A DNA stretch of 64,000 nt. Source: Sphingobium yanoikuyae. Lineage in GTDB: Bacteria > Pseudomonadota > Alphaproteobacteria > Sphingomonadales > Sphingomonadaceae. A program made the translations under genes and the position numbers. Position 1 is the first letter of the stretch. Each line of letters opens with the position of its first letter. The notes below the pieces were generated by a model. That model was given only the letters and a program-made list of their open reading frames with translations, had not been told where the DNA came from and ran no database searches. The DNA is taken from assembly GCF_034424525.1 (NCBI RefSeq), contig NZ_CP139979.1, forward strand, positions 4,301,501 through 4,365,500, in the 5' to 3' direction. This document shows, piece after piece, positions 1 through 8,382 of the stretch.

Positions 1-245
1 TCACCCACGTCTCCGCACGAATTTGCCTACCGGAAACCGGGAGGCAGTGGCTAGGCGACGGGCTATAGCGACGGCTTTGATCCATGGCAACGGTCCAAAT
101 GTGCGATTTTTCATGCGGATTTGCACAATCGGATTCAATCTGGCTTAGAATCGACTCCGGTGGGCGTTCGTTCATTGTCGTTTCAGCTTGGCGACGGATA
201 ATCTGACGGATGTTTTCAAGAGCGGGCTTCGGGGAGTATCGGGTA

Positions 246-1049
246 ATGATCGGCAGCATGGGGCGCACGGGCGCCCGCTTCGCACGGGTGGGTGCCCTGA
301 TGGCGGCACTCGGCGGGCTCCTGCTGGCGCCGGTCGCCAGCGCGCAGATTCGCACGGTCGATCCCAACACGGCGATCGATTCCGATCTTGCGCCGCCGCC
401 GGTCCAGAACAGCACGCCGACCGATCCCGGCGTCGACTCCAGCCTGCCGCCGCCAGCCACCTCGACTGATTCCGGCACCTATAATGCCGCCCCCGCTGTC
501 GGCGGTGCCACCGCCACCGGCGCGCCCGTGACGTCCAATTCGCCGCCGGCCGCGATGGCGCCGGGCGAATCCTATCAGGAAGATGATCTGATCGGCGCGG
601 CCGAAGGCGTGTTCGGCAAGGGCGCTGAGGGCCTGGCCGGCATCATCGAGAAGATCCTCAAGGATCAGGGCCAGCCCAATGCCTATATTTCCGGGCGCGA
701 GGCGTCGGGCGCCTTCGTGGTCGGCCTGCGCTATGGTTCGGGCACGCTCAATCACAAGATCGAGGGCAAGCGCGAAGTCTATTGGACCGGTCCGTCGATC
801 GGCTTCGACGTCGGCGGCAATGCCGCCAACACCTTCGTCCTGGTCTATAATCTCTATGACAGCCAGGATCTCTACCACCGTTTCCCGGCGGCCGAAGGCA
901 CCGCCTATCTGGTCGGTGGCTTCACCGCCAGCTATCTGCGCTGGGGCAGCGTGGTGCTGATCCCGATCCGCCTGGGCGTCGGTTATCGCCTCGGCGTCAA
1001 TGCGGGCTATATGAAGTTCAGCGAAAAGCGGACCTGGCTGCCCTTCTGA
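246..1049 (+). CDS. eipA: EipA/DUF1134 family envelope protein
   Basis: Exported protein of about 267 residues that I recognise as the DUF1134 family, whose Brucella member EipA is a periplasmic envelope-integrity protein. After a hydrophobic signal ending near VASAQ there is a Pro/Ala/Thr-rich spacer of roughly 80 residues, then the conserved domain beginning near QEDDLIGAAEGVFG and ending at the KRTWLPF C-terminus. An in-frame ATG lies 36 bases upstream at 210; I prefer 246 because it gives a compact signal peptide (MIGSMGRTGARFARV). The preceding 200 bases hold no gene I can see and presumably carry the promoter. The stop lies three bases from the stop of the convergent dinB. Role in the envelope is inferred from the family. 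Confidence 0.8.
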   Translation: MIGSMGRTGARFARVGALMAALGGLLLAPVASAQIRTVDPNTAIDSDLAPPPVQNSTPTDPGVDSSLPPPATSTDSGTYNAAPAVGGATATGAPVTSNSPPAAMAPGESYQEDDLIGAAEGVFGKGAEGLAGIIEKILKDQGQPNAYISGREASGAFVVGLRYGSGTLNHKIEGKREVYWTGPSIGFDVGGNAANTFVLVYNLYDSQDLYHRFPAAEGTAYLVGGFTASYLRWGSVVLIPIRLGVGYRLGVNAGYMKFSEKRTWLPF

Positions 1050-1052
1050 CGG

Positions 1053-2150
1053 TCATAGCAGGGAGAGCTGGGCGCCTGCGTCGCCGCTCTCCCCCGCTTC
1101 TCCCTCGCCTTCCAGATTATGGATGCCCAGGCCCAGCAGCCGGGCTCCCATGCGCAGCGGCAATTGCGCCTTCAGCAGCGCGCGACCAGCATCCACCAAC
1201 TGTTCGACCGACCGGACCGGCGCGGCAAAGCTGCGCGACCGGGTGATGATGCGGAAATCGGCGAACTTCACCTTCAGCACCACGGTCCGGCCATAGGCCT
1301 GCGCCTTCTCGATTCGGGCCCACAGGCTTTGCGCGATCCGCTCGATCTCGCGCAGCAGCGCTTCTTCGGCGACAAGATCCTCGAAGAAGGTGTCCTCGAC
1401 GCTGACCGACTTGCGCCCCTGTCGCTCATGCACCGGCCGGTCGTCCTCACCCCGCGCGGCGCGATAATAGAAGAGCGCGCTGCTGCCGAAATGGGTCTTG
1501 AGGAAGGGCATGTCGCGATCGCGCAGGTCGGCGCCGGTCTCGATCCCTAGCTTGTGCATCCGTTCGGCGGTGACCGGGCCGATGCCGTGAATCCGCCGCA
1601 CCGGCATGCGCGCCATGAAGTCGGCGCCTTCCGTCGGCCGCACCACGCACAGCCCGTCGGGCTTGTTCTGGTCCGACGCCAGCTTGGCGATCAGCTTGTT
1701 GTAGGACACACCGGCCGATGCGGTGAGGCCTGTTTCCTCCTGGATCAGCCGCCGGATTTCCTGCGCCACCTGCGTCGCCGACGCGATCCCCGGCTTGTTC
1801 TGCGTTACGTCCAGATAGGCCTCGTCGAGCGAGAGCGGCTGGATCATGTCGGTGAAGCGCGCGAAGATCGCGCGGATCTGGGCAGATACGCTGCGATAGA
1901 CTTCGAAGCGCGGCTTCACGAACAGCAGCTCGGGGCATAATCGCCGCGCTCTTGCACCCGGCATCGCCGATCGCACGCCGAATTTCCGCGCTTCATAGCT
2001 GCAGGTGGCGACCACGCCGCGCGGACCGCCTCCGCCCACGGCGATCGCCTTGCCGCGCAGGCCGGGATCGTCACGCTGTTCGACCGACGCATAAAAAGCG
2101 TCCATGTCGATATGGATGATCTTGCGCAGCGCGGGCGGCGGGGCGTCCAT
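1053..2150 (-). CDS. dinB: DNA polymerase IV (Y-family translesion polymerase)
   Basis: Error-prone translesion DNA polymerase, 365 residues, the usual Pol IV length. The N-terminal catalytic motif HIDMDAFYASVE and the second acidic motif SLDEAYLDVT supply the metal-binding Asp and Asp/Glu residues. An HhH segment (IHGIGPVTAERMHKLGI) follows the palm, and a little-finger domain closes the protein. The C-terminus ends in Gln-Leu-Ser-Leu-Leu, which resembles a beta-clamp binding peptide (QLSLL), as expected for Pol IV. It lies downstream of the DUF177 gene on the same strand with a 48-base gap, and converges with eipA. No LexA box was searched for systematically. Confidence 0.95.
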   Translation of the reverse strand: MDAPPPALRKIIHIDMDAFYASVEQRDDPGLRGKAIAVGGGGPRGVVATCSYEARKFGVRSAMPGARARRLCPELLFVKPRFEVYRSVSAQIRAIFARFTDMIQPLSLDEAYLDVTQNKPGIASATQVAQEIRRLIQEETGLTASAGVSYNKLIAKLASDQNKPDGLCVVRPTEGADFMARMPVRRIHGIGPVTAERMHKLGIETGADLRDRDMPFLKTHFGSSALFYYRAARGEDDRPVHERQGRKSVSVEDTFFEDLVAEEALLREIERIAQSLWARIEKAQAYGRTVVLKVKFADFRIITRSRSFAAPVRSVEQLVDAGRALLKAQLPLRMGARLLGLGIHNLEGEGEAGESGDAGAQLSLL

Positions 2151-2198
2151 GGCCGGCCTTATGCCACCATGGGAACGAAAGGGAAACAGTCGGGCGTG

Positions 2199-2744
2199 TC
2201 AGCCCTTCTTCTTGCCCTTTTCATCCTTGGCCATGGCCAGCAGCGCGGCAAAGGGGCTGGCCTGATCCTCGGTCAGTACCCCGGCCTCGCGCAGATAGCT
2301 GTCGGCCTCCGGCGCGCGCGGATAGGGTTCCATCGCCAGCGCCACGGTTTCGGCCACCGCCTCGCCCATGTCGATGACATTGCCGTCATAGCCGATCGTG
2401 TCGCAATCCTCCGCGTCCAGCTCCAGTTCCTCGCCCTCGGGCAGGTCGCCGCTCTCGGGCACGAAGCGCAGCAGGAAATCGGTGTCGATCGTCTCGGGCA
2501 CCGGCAGGCCGGTGGCGACGCAGGGCTGGGCCAGGGCGGCGCGGACCCGCCCGCGTGCCAGGATCGTGCTGCCCTCCGCGCTCAGCCGATAATCCGCCTC
2601 CAGCCGGTCGAGCGCCAGCAGCGCAAAACGGCGCATCAGCGCGGCGCGCTCGCCCTCATCGGCGCTGATGGTCACCAGACTGTCGCCCAGCTTGCCCAGC
2701 TGGTCGGCGCGCACGGGGCGCGAAAATTCGATCATGTCGCTCAT
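2199..2744 (-). CDS. YceD/DUF177 family protein
   Basis: Protein of 181 residues of the DUF177 (YceD) family, associated elsewhere with 23S rRNA accumulation and ribosome assembly. The sequence shows the family's N-terminal domain, a central acidic stretch (EGEELELDAEDCDTIGYDG) and a Lys-rich tail (KDEKGKKKG). The start is fixed by overlap: its ATG at 2744 shares bases with the TGA of the upstream cytochrome bc1 chaperone gene, so the two are probably translationally coupled. A longer in-frame extension would only cover the end of the upstream gene. The family's Cys-containing motif is represented by QPCVATGLPVPETI. Function is taken from the family, not visible directly. Confidence 0.85.
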   Translation of the reverse strand: MSDMIEFSRPVRADQLGKLGDSLVTISADEGERAALMRRFALLALDRLEADYRLSAEGSTILARGRVRAALAQPCVATGLPVPETIDTDFLLRFVPESGDLPEGEELELDAEDCDTIGYDGNVIDMGEAVAETVALAMEPYPRAPEADSYLREAGVLTEDQASPFAALLAMAKDEKGKKKG

Positions 2745-3268
2745 CCAAGGTCTCCAGCCAGCAAGGCGTCGCGGGTCAGGCATGCCAGGCGTGTCCAGCG
2801 TGCGCGCAACGCGCCCTCGACATGGCAGAGCGCTTCTGCCGACGGGGCATCACCGCGATACAGGTTTCGGCGCAGCGCATCCTCCAGATCGCCCTCCCCC
2901 GTCAAGGCCGCACGATAGGCCGCCAGTCGTCCGCCCAGCGCGCTCATCATCCGGCCGATATGCTTGCCGACGACAACATCGCCAATCCCTTCCTGGCGCA
3001 ACTGGCCGTCCATGTCGTCGACGAAAAGTTCGGTCAGCCACACGCTGTCCTGCGCCGCGCCCAGCGCCTCCAGTCGCATCAGCACCTGCGCCAGTATCGC
3101 GACGATCATGTCGAACCGGCCGTCCAGCGTATCGGGCACACCGCCCTGCAGATACCAGTGCGGCTGCCGTCCCTCGGCCACCACCGCATGATAAAGCGGC
3201 ATCAGGCCCGCCTTGGGATCATCGCGGCCCAGCAGGCGCTGGAGGAAGGAAGGACGGGATTGGGACAT
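2741..3268 (-). CDS. Ubiquinol-cytochrome c chaperone (CBP3-like)
   Basis: Protein of 175 residues of the ubiquinol-cytochrome c chaperone family, related to mitochondrial CBP3/UQCC1, thought to help assemble the cytochrome bc1 complex. Recognisable are the segments PLYHAVVAEGRQPHWYLQGG, the helix around VAILAQVLMRLEALG, and FVDDMDGQLRQEGIGDVVVGKHI, typical of the family. The start at 3268 (MSQSRPSFLQRLLG) is chosen because it follows the divergent spacer shared with bamE; the frame stays open further upstream, even through the tRNA, but that extension is not coding. Its stop overlaps the start of the DUF177 gene by four bases (ATGA), so the pair forms an operon. Confidence 0.85.
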   Translation of the reverse strand: MSQSRPSFLQRLLGRDDPKAGLMPLYHAVVAEGRQPHWYLQGGVPDTLDGRFDMIVAILAQVLMRLEALGAAQDSVWLTELFVDDMDGQLRQEGIGDVVVGKHIGRMMSALGGRLAAYRAALTGEGDLEDALRRNLYRGDAPSAEALCHVEGALRARWTRLACLTRDALLAGDLG

Positions 3269-3430
3269 GGGTTGCCGTCTTTTCGTGATGGAATGTGGGC
3301 CAGCGGGCTTCGCGGGCGCGTGCGCCCCTTGCCGGGGCCTGCGCATTTCCATATTGATCGCTGGGCCGCCCGATGCAATGGCGGCTTTCTGTTTCTTGGG
3401 TTCGCGGGCCCGTCCCCGCAGGAGAAGACC

Positions 3431-3943
3431 ATGCGCAAGTTTAGCCGCCAGTCCCGCCGCGGGCGTTTCCTGCTGGCTCTGGGCCTCGGCGCGATCGTGA
3501 TCAGCGCATCGGGCTGTACCCGCATCCGCACGCATCAGGGCTATCAGGTCGACAAGCTGCTGGTGGACTCCGTCCAGCCCGGCATCGACAACCGTGCCTC
3601 GGTCGAAGGCACGCTGGGCCGTCCCAGCTTCGTCGCCCAGTTTGGCGAACAGGACTGGTATTATGTGTCGCGCGACATGCGCTCGCTTGCCTTCTCCAAC
3701 CCCAAGCCGGTGTCGCAGACCGTCCTGCATGTCCGGTTCGATCCGGCCGGCAACGTCGTCGCGGTCGATCGCATGGGCCTGGAACAGGTCGCGCACATCT
3801 CGCCGACCGGCGACAAGACCCCGACGCTGGGCCGCCACCGCAGCCTGTTCGACGAGATTTTCGGCAATATCGGTGCCGTGGGTGCCATGGGTGCCGGCTC
3901 GGCCGGTGGTGCCGGTCCGGGCGGCGGCCCGAACGGCAGCTGA
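3431..3943 (+). CDS. bamE: Outer membrane assembly lipoprotein BamE
   Basis: Outer-membrane lipoprotein of the SmpA/OmlA (BamE) family, part of the BAM complex that inserts beta-barrel proteins. The start has a clear ribosome site (GGAGAA, 3421-3426) and gives a basic N-region, a hydrophobic core and a lipobox ending in Cys (SASGC, about residue 29). The BamE fold follows, with QGYQVDKLLVDSVQPGIDNR and LGRPSFVAQFGEQDWYYVSR matching the family pattern. The C-terminal 25 residues are an unusual Gly/Ala-rich tail. The gene is divergent from the bc1 chaperone gene across a 162-base spacer, and is followed by a strong terminator hairpin. Confidence 0.9.
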   Translation: MRKFSRQSRRGRFLLALGLGAIVISASGCTRIRTHQGYQVDKLLVDSVQPGIDNRASVEGTLGRPSFVAQFGEQDWYYVSRDMRSLAFSNPKPVSQTVLHVRFDPAGNVVAVDRMGLEQVAHISPTGDKTPTLGRHRSLFDEIFGNIGAVGAMGAGSAGGAGPGGGPNGS

Positions 3944-3968
3944 GGCTGTCCACACTGTGAAGACATAA

Positions 3969-4008
3969 GCGCCGTCCTGTCCATCATGGACCGGGCGGCG
4001 TTTTTGTT
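3969..4008 (+). terminator. Rho-independent terminator of bamE
   Basis: The stem starts CGCCGTCCTGTCCAT and pairs with ATGGACCGGGCGGCG using two G-U pairs, followed at once by a T-rich run (TTTTTGTT). It lies 26 bases after the bamE stop. Confidence 0.8.
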
Positions 4009-4062
4009 CGGACGGCATAGCCTGGTCATCGGATCGACAGCGGTTCGACCTGCGACAGGCAC

Positions 4063-4090
4063 AAAAAAAACGCCGTTTCCGGCGGTTTTT
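4063..4090. terminator. Bidirectional terminator between bamE and tRNA-Leu
   Basis: Stem CGCCG-TTTC-CGGCG with eight A on the left and five T on the right. Read on the minus strand it is a canonical terminator for the tRNA gene (stem followed by eight T); on the plus strand the stem is followed by GTTTTT. Confidence 0.8.
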
Positions 4091-4114
4091 GCTTCCTTCC
4101 TCACCGAAGGAAAA

Positions 4115-4201
4115 TGGTGCCCAGAAGAGGACTCGAACCTCCACGACCTTGCGATCGCCAGCACCTGAAGCTGGTGCGTCTACCAATTCCGCCATCTGGG
4201 C
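4115..4201 (-). tRNA. tRNA-Leu (anticodon CAG)
   Basis: An 87-base class II tRNA with encoded CCA. The acceptor stem GCCCAGA pairs with TCTGGGC. The D-arm holds GGCGGAATTGGTAGACGC. The anticodon arm is CCAGC-TTCAGGT-GCTGG, giving anticodon CAG (reads CUG). A long variable arm (CGATCGCAAGGTCGTG region) is as expected for leucine tRNAs, and the T-arm is GGAGG-TTCGAGT-CCTCT. It stands alone between convergent transcription from bamE and the divergent hydrolase gene. Confidence 0.97.
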
Positions 4202-4359
4202 ACGGGGTAGGAGTGCGCCTCTAACGGCGGCCTCCAGACCTGTCAACGCGGCAATGCGTTTTTTTTGAACTTTCACGGGAAAGGGCTATTTTTGCCGTCA
4301 AAACATGGCAATCCGGAGCCATGCCGTGCCCCGGTCCACAGCGATGGAGCCTTTGAAAC

Positions 4360-5112
4360 TTGAACGCGCCCGAATCTTCCCCCCAATTTCTCGCGCGTGC
4401 CGACGGGCTGCGCCTCGCCTATCGCCATCGTCCGGGGCAGGGGCCGACCATCCTCTTCCTGCCGGGCTACATGTCGGACATGGAAGGGGGCAAGGCGATC
4501 GCGCTCGACGCCTGGGCCGCCGAGCAGGGCAGGGCGATGCTGCGGCTCGACTATGCCGGTTGCGGCGCCAGCGAGGGCCGGTTCGAGGATGGCACGCTCG
4601 CCAGCTGGCGTGATGATGCGCTGGCCCTGATCGACGGGCTGACGCAAGGGCCGCTGCTGCTGGTCGGATCGTCGATGGGCGGCTGGCTGGCGCTGCTGAT
4701 TGCGCTGGCCCGCCCGGACCGCATCATGGGGCTGGTCGGCATCGCCGCCGCGCCCGACTTCACGCAGTGGGGCTTTACCGATGCCGACAAGGCGCTGCTG
4801 GCGACCGAGGGGCGGATCGAGGAACCCACGCCCTATGGCGACCATCCCTATGTGACGACGCTCGGCTTCTGGCAGTCCGGTCAGGCGCATCGCTTGCTGG
4901 ACGATGCAATCGCGATCGACTGCCCGGTCCGGCTGCTCCAGGGGCAATGCGATACGGATGTCCCCTGGGAGATCGCGTTGCGCACGGCCGACCGGCTGCG
5001 TTCATCCGATGTGCAGACGCTGCTCATTAAGGATGGCGACCATCGCCTTTCCCGCGACGGCGACATCGCCCTGCTGATCCGCACCGTCGCCGCTCTTCTG
5101 GACAATCGCTGA
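4360..5112 (+). CDS. Alpha/beta hydrolase (ABHD10-like)
   Basis: Cytoplasmic alpha/beta-hydrolase of 250 residues. The nucleophile elbow is G-S-S-M-G (about residue 104 to 108), the oxyanion region is LFLPGYMSDMEGGKA, and the late catalytic pair is plausibly Asp in QGQCDTDVPW and His in DGDHRLS. The order and the DYAGCGAS motif resemble the ABHD10 group of esterases/depalmitoylases, but the substrate cannot be told from sequence. The start is a TTG at 4360, with GGAG at 4346-4349; no suitable ATG exists nearby. Its stop TGA overlaps the ATG of the following TPR gene by one base, so the two are probably co-translated. Confidence 0.8.
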   Translation: MNAPESSPQFLARADGLRLAYRHRPGQGPTILFLPGYMSDMEGGKAIALDAWAAEQGRAMLRLDYAGCGASEGRFEDGTLASWRDDALALIDGLTQGPLLLVGSSMGGWLALLIALARPDRIMGLVGIAAAPDFTQWGFTDADKALLATEGRIEEPTPYGDHPYVTTLGFWQSGQAHRLLDDAIAIDCPVRLLQGQCDTDVPWEIALRTADRLRSSDVQTLLIKDGDHRLSRDGDIALLIRTVAALLDNR

Positions 5113-6011
5113 TGCCCGTCATCCTCCCCCTCCTGATGTTCATGCAGGCCTATGATCCCGAGATCGAGGCGGTGATGCGCAACAGCCGCAAGAAGAAGGA
5201 GGATGCCGCAGCGGCGGCCGCCTCCGCAGCGTCAGTCCAACAGGCCGCGGCCGCCCGTTCGGCGCCCGACGCCGACGGGCGCATCCCGGTCCCGGCCAAA
5301 TTTGCCGGGCCGTTCCAGGCCTGCCTCGACCAGGCGCTGGAATCGCCGGACAAGGCAATCACCTTCGCCCAGAATTGGCGGATCGACGGCGGCAGCTTCT
5401 ACGCCCGCCACTGCATGGGCTTTGCTTTGTCGCGGGCGGAGCGCTGGGGGCCGGCGATCGTCGCCTTCCAACAGGCGGCGGAGGAGGCCGAGCGCGGCGG
5501 CGAGATCGTGCAGAGCGCGCGCCTTTGGGGGCAGGCCGGCAATGCCGCCCTTGCCAGCGGCGACGCCAAGAAAGCGCGGGAGGATTTCGACGCGGCGCTG
5601 GCGCGCGGCCTGCCCGATGGCATGGAAAAGGGCGAACTGCATCTCGATCGCGCCCGCGCGCTGGTGGCGCTGGGCGATGTCGATGGCGCGCGTGGTTCAC
5701 TCGACACCGCGCTGACCCAGGCGCCCAAGGATCCGCTCGCCTGGCTGCTGTCGGCCACGCTGGCGCGCCGCACTGGCGAACTGTCACTGGCCCAGGCGCA
5801 TATCGCCCGCGCGGTGCAATTGTCGCCCGATGATGCCTCGGTCGCGCTGGAGGAGGGTAATATCGCCGTCCTCACAGATCATGCGGACATCGCCCGCTCG
5901 GCTTGGCAGCGGGCGGTGAAGCTGGCGCCGGATGCACCGGCTGGCAAGGCAGCGGCGGAAAATCTGGGACGTCTGGAACCGGAGGCAACGGCGCCCAAGC
6001 CGGCGGGCTGA
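5112..6011 (+). CDS. Tetratricopeptide-repeat protein, probably exported
   Basis: Protein of 299 residues. A short hydrophobic N-terminus (MPVILPLLMFMQA) may be a signal peptide, followed by a charged Lys-rich patch and an Ala-rich linker. From about residue 95 to the C-terminus the protein is built of helical TPR-like repeats: the segments around GPAIVAFQQAAEEAE, DAKKAREDFDAALARG, GDVDGARGSLDTAL and LSLAQAHIARAVQLSP are each about one repeat. TPR proteins are scaffolds, so no enzymatic role is expected. It overlaps the stop of the hydrolase gene by one base, suggesting a shared transcript; a joint function is unknown. Confidence 0.7.
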   Translation: MPVILPLLMFMQAYDPEIEAVMRNSRKKKEDAAAAAASAASVQQAAAARSAPDADGRIPVPAKFAGPFQACLDQALESPDKAITFAQNWRIDGGSFYARHCMGFALSRAERWGPAIVAFQQAAEEAERGGEIVQSARLWGQAGNAALASGDAKKAREDFDAALARGLPDGMEKGELHLDRARALVALGDVDGARGSLDTALTQAPKDPLAWLLSATLARRTGELSLAQAHIARAVQLSPDDASVALEEGNIAVLTDHADIARSAWQRAVKLAPDAPAGKAAAENLGRLEPEATAPKPAG

Positions 6012-6097
6012 TTGATCAGCAAGATTTTGTCACGGAACCCCCATCCGATCCCGCCCGTTCGCCGACCGAGCGGGATAACGGAATGGATGGTAATGAT

Positions 6098-6340
6098 ATG
6101 ACTGGCAAATTTTCCCGCATGATAGCGCTTGGCCTGTTGCTGGCTGGCGCGACCTCGCTCACGGCCTGCTCGCGCGGCGCAACCCGTGGTGGCCTGATCG
6201 GTGGCGCAGGCGGCGCGGTGATCGGCAGCGCGACCGGTCTCGGCACCACCGAGGGCGCTGTCATCGGTGGCACTGCCGGCGCGATCATCGGCGACAAGAG
6301 CGACTGTTCGAAGAAGGACCGCCGCCGGGGCCGCTGCTGA
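6098..6340 (+). CDS. Small glycine-zipper lipoprotein
   Basis: Lipoprotein precursor of about 80 residues. A basic N-region and hydrophobic core lead to a lipobox ending SLTAC, then two Gly-rich zipper segments (GGLIGGAGGAVIGSATG and GAVIGGTAGAIIGDKS) that form a hairpin-like membrane-inserting motif, and a strongly basic tail (KKDRRRGRC). Such proteins resemble the OmpA-like/SlyB glycine-zipper group of the outer membrane. The start at 6098 is chosen for the typical MTGKFSR n-region with GGATGG seven bases upstream; an in-frame ATG at 6083 is possible. It converges with the SIMPL-domain gene, with two bases between the stops. Confidence 0.7.
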   Translation: MTGKFSRMIALGLLLAGATSLTACSRGATRGGLIGGAGGAVIGSATGLGTTEGAVIGGTAGAIIGDKSDCSKKDRRRGRC

Positions 6341-6342
6341 CC

Positions 6343-7050
6343 CTATTTCAGGTAGAAGTCGACGGTCGTGACCACGCGCACCTTCTTGTAGGGCGTGTCG
6401 CTCGATCCGTCGCCGCCCTCGCCGTCGCGCGGGTCGATCGAGAAATAGCCCTGGGTCGCGCTCTTGATGCCGCCGACGCCGGACCCTGAATCCTTGGCGA
6501 ACTGCTCGGCCGCCGCGCGCGCATCCCGCGTCGCGGCCGCCACCATCGGGGGTTTGAGGTCGTTGAGCCTGGTAAAGCTGTAGCGCATCCCCGATCCTTC
6601 CTGCAGCGTCACGCCGCGCCGGACCAGGTCGAACTGCTGGGCGACGGCGCGCTGGGCGCGGGCAATGTCGGTGGTGCGCAGCAGCATCCGCTGGGTGATG
6701 GTGATATTGTTGATGCCATTGTTGAGATATTGGTTCACGCCCGCGCCGACCGGGGTCAGCGCATCGGGCTTGAACCCCAGGCTGGCGAAATAGGCCTTGA
6801 GTTCCTGGGTATTGGCGTCGATTTCCGCCCGTACCGTCGGCAGGTCGGTGCCGGTCGCCGAATAGCTGATCGACCAGGTGGCAAGGTCGGCGGTCACGTC
6901 CTTCTCGGCCAGGCCCCGCACCGTGACCGATCGGTCCGCCGCCCTCGCGCGCTTGAGGCCGTCACCCAGCAGATAGCCGCCCGCGATCACGCCGACCGCC
7001 AGTACCGCCGCCGAACCCAGAAGCACCTTGTCCCGCATTTCCAGAGCCAT
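6343..7050 (-). CDS. SIMPL domain protein (DUF541)
   Basis: Protein of 235 residues of the SIMPL (DUF541) family, exported or membrane anchored, with unknown biochemical role. A single hydrophobic segment (VLLGSAAVLAVGVIAGGYLL, residues about 9 to 28) acts as an uncleaved signal anchor. The family pattern follows: VTVRGLAEKDVTADLATWSI, then TGTDLPTVRAEIDANTQELKAY, and the typical late segment VAAATRDARAAAEQFAKDSG. It ends with VVTTVDFYLK. The gene is divergent from gloA across about 100 bases and convergent with the glycine-zipper gene. Confidence 0.8.
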   Translation of the reverse strand: MALEMRDKVLLGSAAVLAVGVIAGGYLLGDGLKRARAADRSVTVRGLAEKDVTADLATWSISYSATGTDLPTVRAEIDANTQELKAYFASLGFKPDALTPVGAGVNQYLNNGINNITITQRMLLRTTDIARAQRAVAQQFDLVRRGVTLQEGSGMRYSFTRLNDLKPPMVAAATRDARAAAEQFAKDSGSGVGGIKSATQGYFSIDPRDGEGGDGSSDTPYKKVRVVTTVDFYLK

Positions 7051-7152
7051 GATCGCTTTCCTCTTCCGCCGGGCCGGTCCCGGTCCTATCTAGGGAGCTA
7101 TCTGCCAATCTACCGATGAACCGTTGCTTTATGGCGACGAACGGAGAAAGCT

Positions 7153-7587
7153 TTGCTCAAATATCTGCACACGATGATCCGCGTCACGGATCTCGACAAG
7201 ACCATCGGCTTTTTCGAACTGCTCGGCCTCAAGGAGGTCAAGCGCTTCGACAGCGAGGCGGGCCGCTTCACCCTCGTCTATCTCGCTGCGCCGGGCGACG
7301 AGGACGCGCAGGTGGAACTGACCTACAACTGGCCGCCGCAGGATGGCAGCCCGGCGGAAGTCTATGATGGCGGCCGCAATTTCGGCCATCTCGCCTATCA
7401 GGTCGACAATATCTACGAGACCTGCCAGCGGCTGATGGACGCCGGCATCATCATCAACCGCCCGCCGCGCGATGGCCACATGGCGTTCATCCGCACCCCC
7501 GACAATATCTCGGTCGAACTGTTGCAGGACGGCCGGCTCGACCCGGCCGAACCCTGGGTGTCGATGCCCAATATCGGGGCGTGGTAA
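7153..7587 (+). CDS. gloA: Lactoylglutathione lyase (glyoxalase I)
   Basis: Glyoxalase I, 144 residues, isomerises the methylglyoxal-glutathione hemithioacetal to S-lactoylglutathione in the cytoplasm. The vicinal-oxygen-chelate fold is evident, with metal-ligand positions His in YLHTMIRV, Glu in AQVELTYNW, His in GHLAYQVDN and Glu in SVELLQ. The start is TTG at 7153 with GGAG at 7143-7146; this keeps the metal-binding His7 that a start at the later ATG (7174) would lose. Four bases separate its stop from gloB, so the two consecutive steps of the pathway are in one operon. Substrate glutathione is supplied through gshA at 15.6-17.0 kb. Confidence 0.93.
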   Translation: MLKYLHTMIRVTDLDKTIGFFELLGLKEVKRFDSEAGRFTLVYLAAPGDEDAQVELTYNWPPQDGSPAEVYDGGRNFGHLAYQVDNIYETCQRLMDAGIIINRPPRDGHMAFIRTPDNISVELLQDGRLDPAEPWVSMPNIGAW

Positions 7588-7591
7588 GCCG

Positions 7592-8314
7592 ATGCTGCAG
7601 GTCGTCCGCGTCCCTGTCCTCTCGGACAATTATGTCTGGCTGCTGTATGATGATGCCAGCGGCCAGACAGTCGCGGTCGACCCGTCGGTCGCCGACCCCG
7701 TGCTGGCGGCTGCTGCGGAACGCGGCTGGACCATCGACCAGATCTGGAACACCCATTGGCACCCCGATCATGTCGGCGGCAATGCCGGTATCAAGGCGGA
7801 GACCGGCTGCCTCATCACCGGCCCGGCGGCCGAAGCGGCGAAGATCGACACGCTCGACCGGCAAGTGGGGGAGGGGGACAGCGTCCGCATCGGCGATCAT
7901 GTCGCCATGGTGATGGCCGTTCCCGCCCATACCGCCGGCCATATCGCCTATCATCTGGCCGATGACGCGATCCTCTTCGTCGGCGACACGCTCTTCGCCA
8001 TGGGCTGCGGCCGCCTGTTTGAAGGGACGGCGGCGCAGATGTTCGCCAATATGCAGCGGTTCAAGGCGCTGCCAGGCGATACCATCGTCTATTGCGCCCA
8101 TGAATATACGGAGAGCAATGGCCGCTTCGCGTTGACGGTGGAGCCGGACAATGCCGCGCTTCAGGCGCGCATGGCGGATGTCGTTGCTGCCCGTGCGCAT
8201 GGCGAGCCGACAGTGCCCACGACGATCGCGCAAGAGCGCGACACCAACATCTTCATGCGCGCGCAGGACGTCGCCCAACTGGCGGAGCGGCGCGCCGGCA
8301 AGGACGCATTTTAG
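7592..8314 (+). CDS. gloB: Hydroxyacylglutathione hydrolase (glyoxalase II)
   Basis: Glyoxalase II, 240 residues, hydrolyses S-lactoylglutathione to lactate and glutathione. It is a metallo-beta-lactamase fold enzyme with the binuclear metal motif THWHPDHVGG, His in PAHTAGHIAYH, Asp in FVGDTLFAMGCGRLFEG and His in CAHEYTESN, all in the expected order. The C-terminal helical domain ends with LAERRAGKDAF. The ATG at 7592 follows four bases after the gloA stop; an open frame continues upstream within gloA but is not part of this protein. Confidence 0.95.
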   Translation: MLQVVRVPVLSDNYVWLLYDDASGQTVAVDPSVADPVLAAAAERGWTIDQIWNTHWHPDHVGGNAGIKAETGCLITGPAAEAAKIDTLDRQVGEGDSVRIGDHVAMVMAVPAHTAGHIAYHLADDAILFVGDTLFAMGCGRLFEGTAAQMFANMQRFKALPGDTIVYCAHEYTESNGRFALTVEPDNAALQARMADVVAARAHGEPTVPTTIAQERDTNIFMRAQDVAQLAERRAGKDAF

Positions 8315-8382
8315 GCGCGGTCCTCGACGGATTCCGCACTATCATGGCGTCCTGTTTGCAAGGACATGGATGGAGAGAGGCG

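Noticed and set aside
2741..4276. A single long minus-strand reading frame through the tRNA region and the bc1 chaperone
   Set aside because: The frame passes through the tRNA-Leu gene and the bamE gene; the chaperone domain begins at 3268.
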